From Sphingobium sp. TKS (lineage in GTDB: Bacteria; Pseudomonadota; Alphaproteobacteria; Sphingomonadales; Sphingomonadaceae): DNA of 64,000 nucleotides. A program made the position numbers and the translations under genes. Location: NCBI RefSeq assembly GCF_001563265.1, contig NZ_CP005083.1, forward strand, positions 1,987,001 through 2,051,000, in the 5' to 3' direction. Shown here one piece after another: positions 63,650 through 64,000 of the stretch. Position 1 is the first letter of the stretch, and every line of letters starts with the position of its first letter. The notes under the pieces were generated by a model, which was given only the letters and a program-made list of their open reading frames with translations, searched no databases and was not told the origin of the DNA.

Positions 63650-64000
63650 CGTCATGGACGAACTGACTTGGGAGCCGAGCGTCGACCACGCCGATATCGG
63701 CGTGGCCGTGACCGACGGCGTGGTGACACTTTCCGGCTATGTGAAGAGCTATCCGGAGAAGCTGGCGGCCGAGAAGGCGGCGCGGCGCGTGGCCGGCGTC
63801 AAGGCGATCGCCGAGGAGATCAAGGTGCGCTTCGCGTCGGATCCGAAGACGGCGGATCATGAGATTGCCAAGCGCATCCTCGACATGTTCGCCTGGAATG
63901 TCTCGATCCCGGACGACAAGATCAAGGTGAAGGTCGAGCATGGCTGGGTCACGCTTACCGGCACCGTCGACTGGTATTATCAGAGCGACGAAGCCCGCAA
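63621..64000 (+). CDS. BON-domain protein, 3' end outside window
   Basis: The first 126 residues are visible. They contain one full BON domain (VAVTDGVVTLSGYVKSYPEK, then AARRVAGVKAIAEEIKV) and the start of a second (KIKVKVEHGWVTLTGTVDW). The layout is that of cytoplasmic or periplasmic OsmY-like proteins, but no signal peptide is seen. AAAGGAG lies 5-6 bases before the ATG. It overlaps the kinase-like gene, suggesting joint expression. Confidence 0.88.
   Translation, partial: MTSDSQLQRDVMDELTWEPSVDHADIGVAVTDGVVTLSGYVKSYPEKLAAEKAARRVAGVKAIAEEIKVRFASDPKTADHEIAKRILDMFAWNVSIPDDKIKVKVEHGWVTLTGTVDWYYQSDEAR

Overview
The window looks like chromosomal DNA of a sphingomonad (Sphingomonadaceae, Alphaproteobacteria). 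This is inferred from high GC, the fused transaldolase/glucose-6-phosphate isomerase, the style of the TonB receptor plus DUF6607 pair, short proline-rich and zinc-ribbon proteins, and many ATGA/GTGA gene overlaps. No rRNA, tRNA or CRISPR array was seen.

Layout. (1) 1-9.1 kb: the end of an MBL-fold RNA exonuclease gene; a minus-strand set of Bax-inhibitor-1-like protein, Mg2+ P-type ATPase and acetyl/succinyl-CoA transferase; divergent from it a PHA synthase, a flippase-like membrane protein and an L,D-transpeptidase-like protein. (2) 9.1-13.4 kb: a quinol-dependent nitric oxide reductase with an exact TTGCG-N4-CGCAA (NnrR-type) site upstream, followed by a cupin, a small zinc-ribbon protein and a DUF488 protein. 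(3) 13.6-15.5 kb: a two-gene, minimal SUF-like (SufC + SufB) pair. (4) 15.9-27.6 kb: one compact sugar-phosphate operon: GH130, rpiA, tkt, tal-pgi fusion, gnd, zwf, HAD phosphatase, rpe, HAD-IIB phosphatase. It covers the oxidative and non-oxidative pentose phosphate pathway. (5) 27.9-31.3 kb: a TonB-dependent haem/iron-type receptor and a DUF6607 protein behind a Fur-like box. (6) 31.5-35.5 kb: an NRDE/TANGO2 gene split by a 3.16-kb insertion made of an IS1380-family element plus a complete enoyl-CoA hydratase gene and the first 71 codons of etfB, bounded by a 6-bp direct repeat. The geometry is that of ISEcp1-type one-ended transposition. (7) 35.6-46.7 kb: an unusual FAD-reductase/patatin fusion, an ECF sigma factor, several small envelope proteins, a malic enzyme (MaeB) gene with a one-base frameshift, Nudix, YjbQ and DUF6629 proteins. 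(8) 47-57.7 kb: PEP synthase, class I fructose-bisphosphate aldolase, PfkB kinase, tandem universal stress protein and a Ca2+-type P-ATPase. (9) 58-64 kb: a complete Mla/Ttg2-like lipid ABC system (permease, ATPase, MCE protein, lipoprotein), an LptB paralogue, a sensorless histidine-kinase-like protein and a BON-domain protein.

How it fits together. Many genes (PHA synthase, CoA transferase, PEP synthase, PfkB, class I aldolase, Usp, cation ATPases, NO reductase, Crp/Fnr-type box) are of types often induced by oxygen limitation or nitrosative stress in other bacteria. A short palindromic TTACGTAG-like motif recurs in six intergenic, mostly divergent, promoter regions of exactly these genes, so a shared regulator (FixJ/LuxR-type is one guess) is plausible. 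I read the window as a metabolic/envelope stress-adaptation region in which one recent mobile-element insertion has added foreign fatty-acid-degradation DNA.
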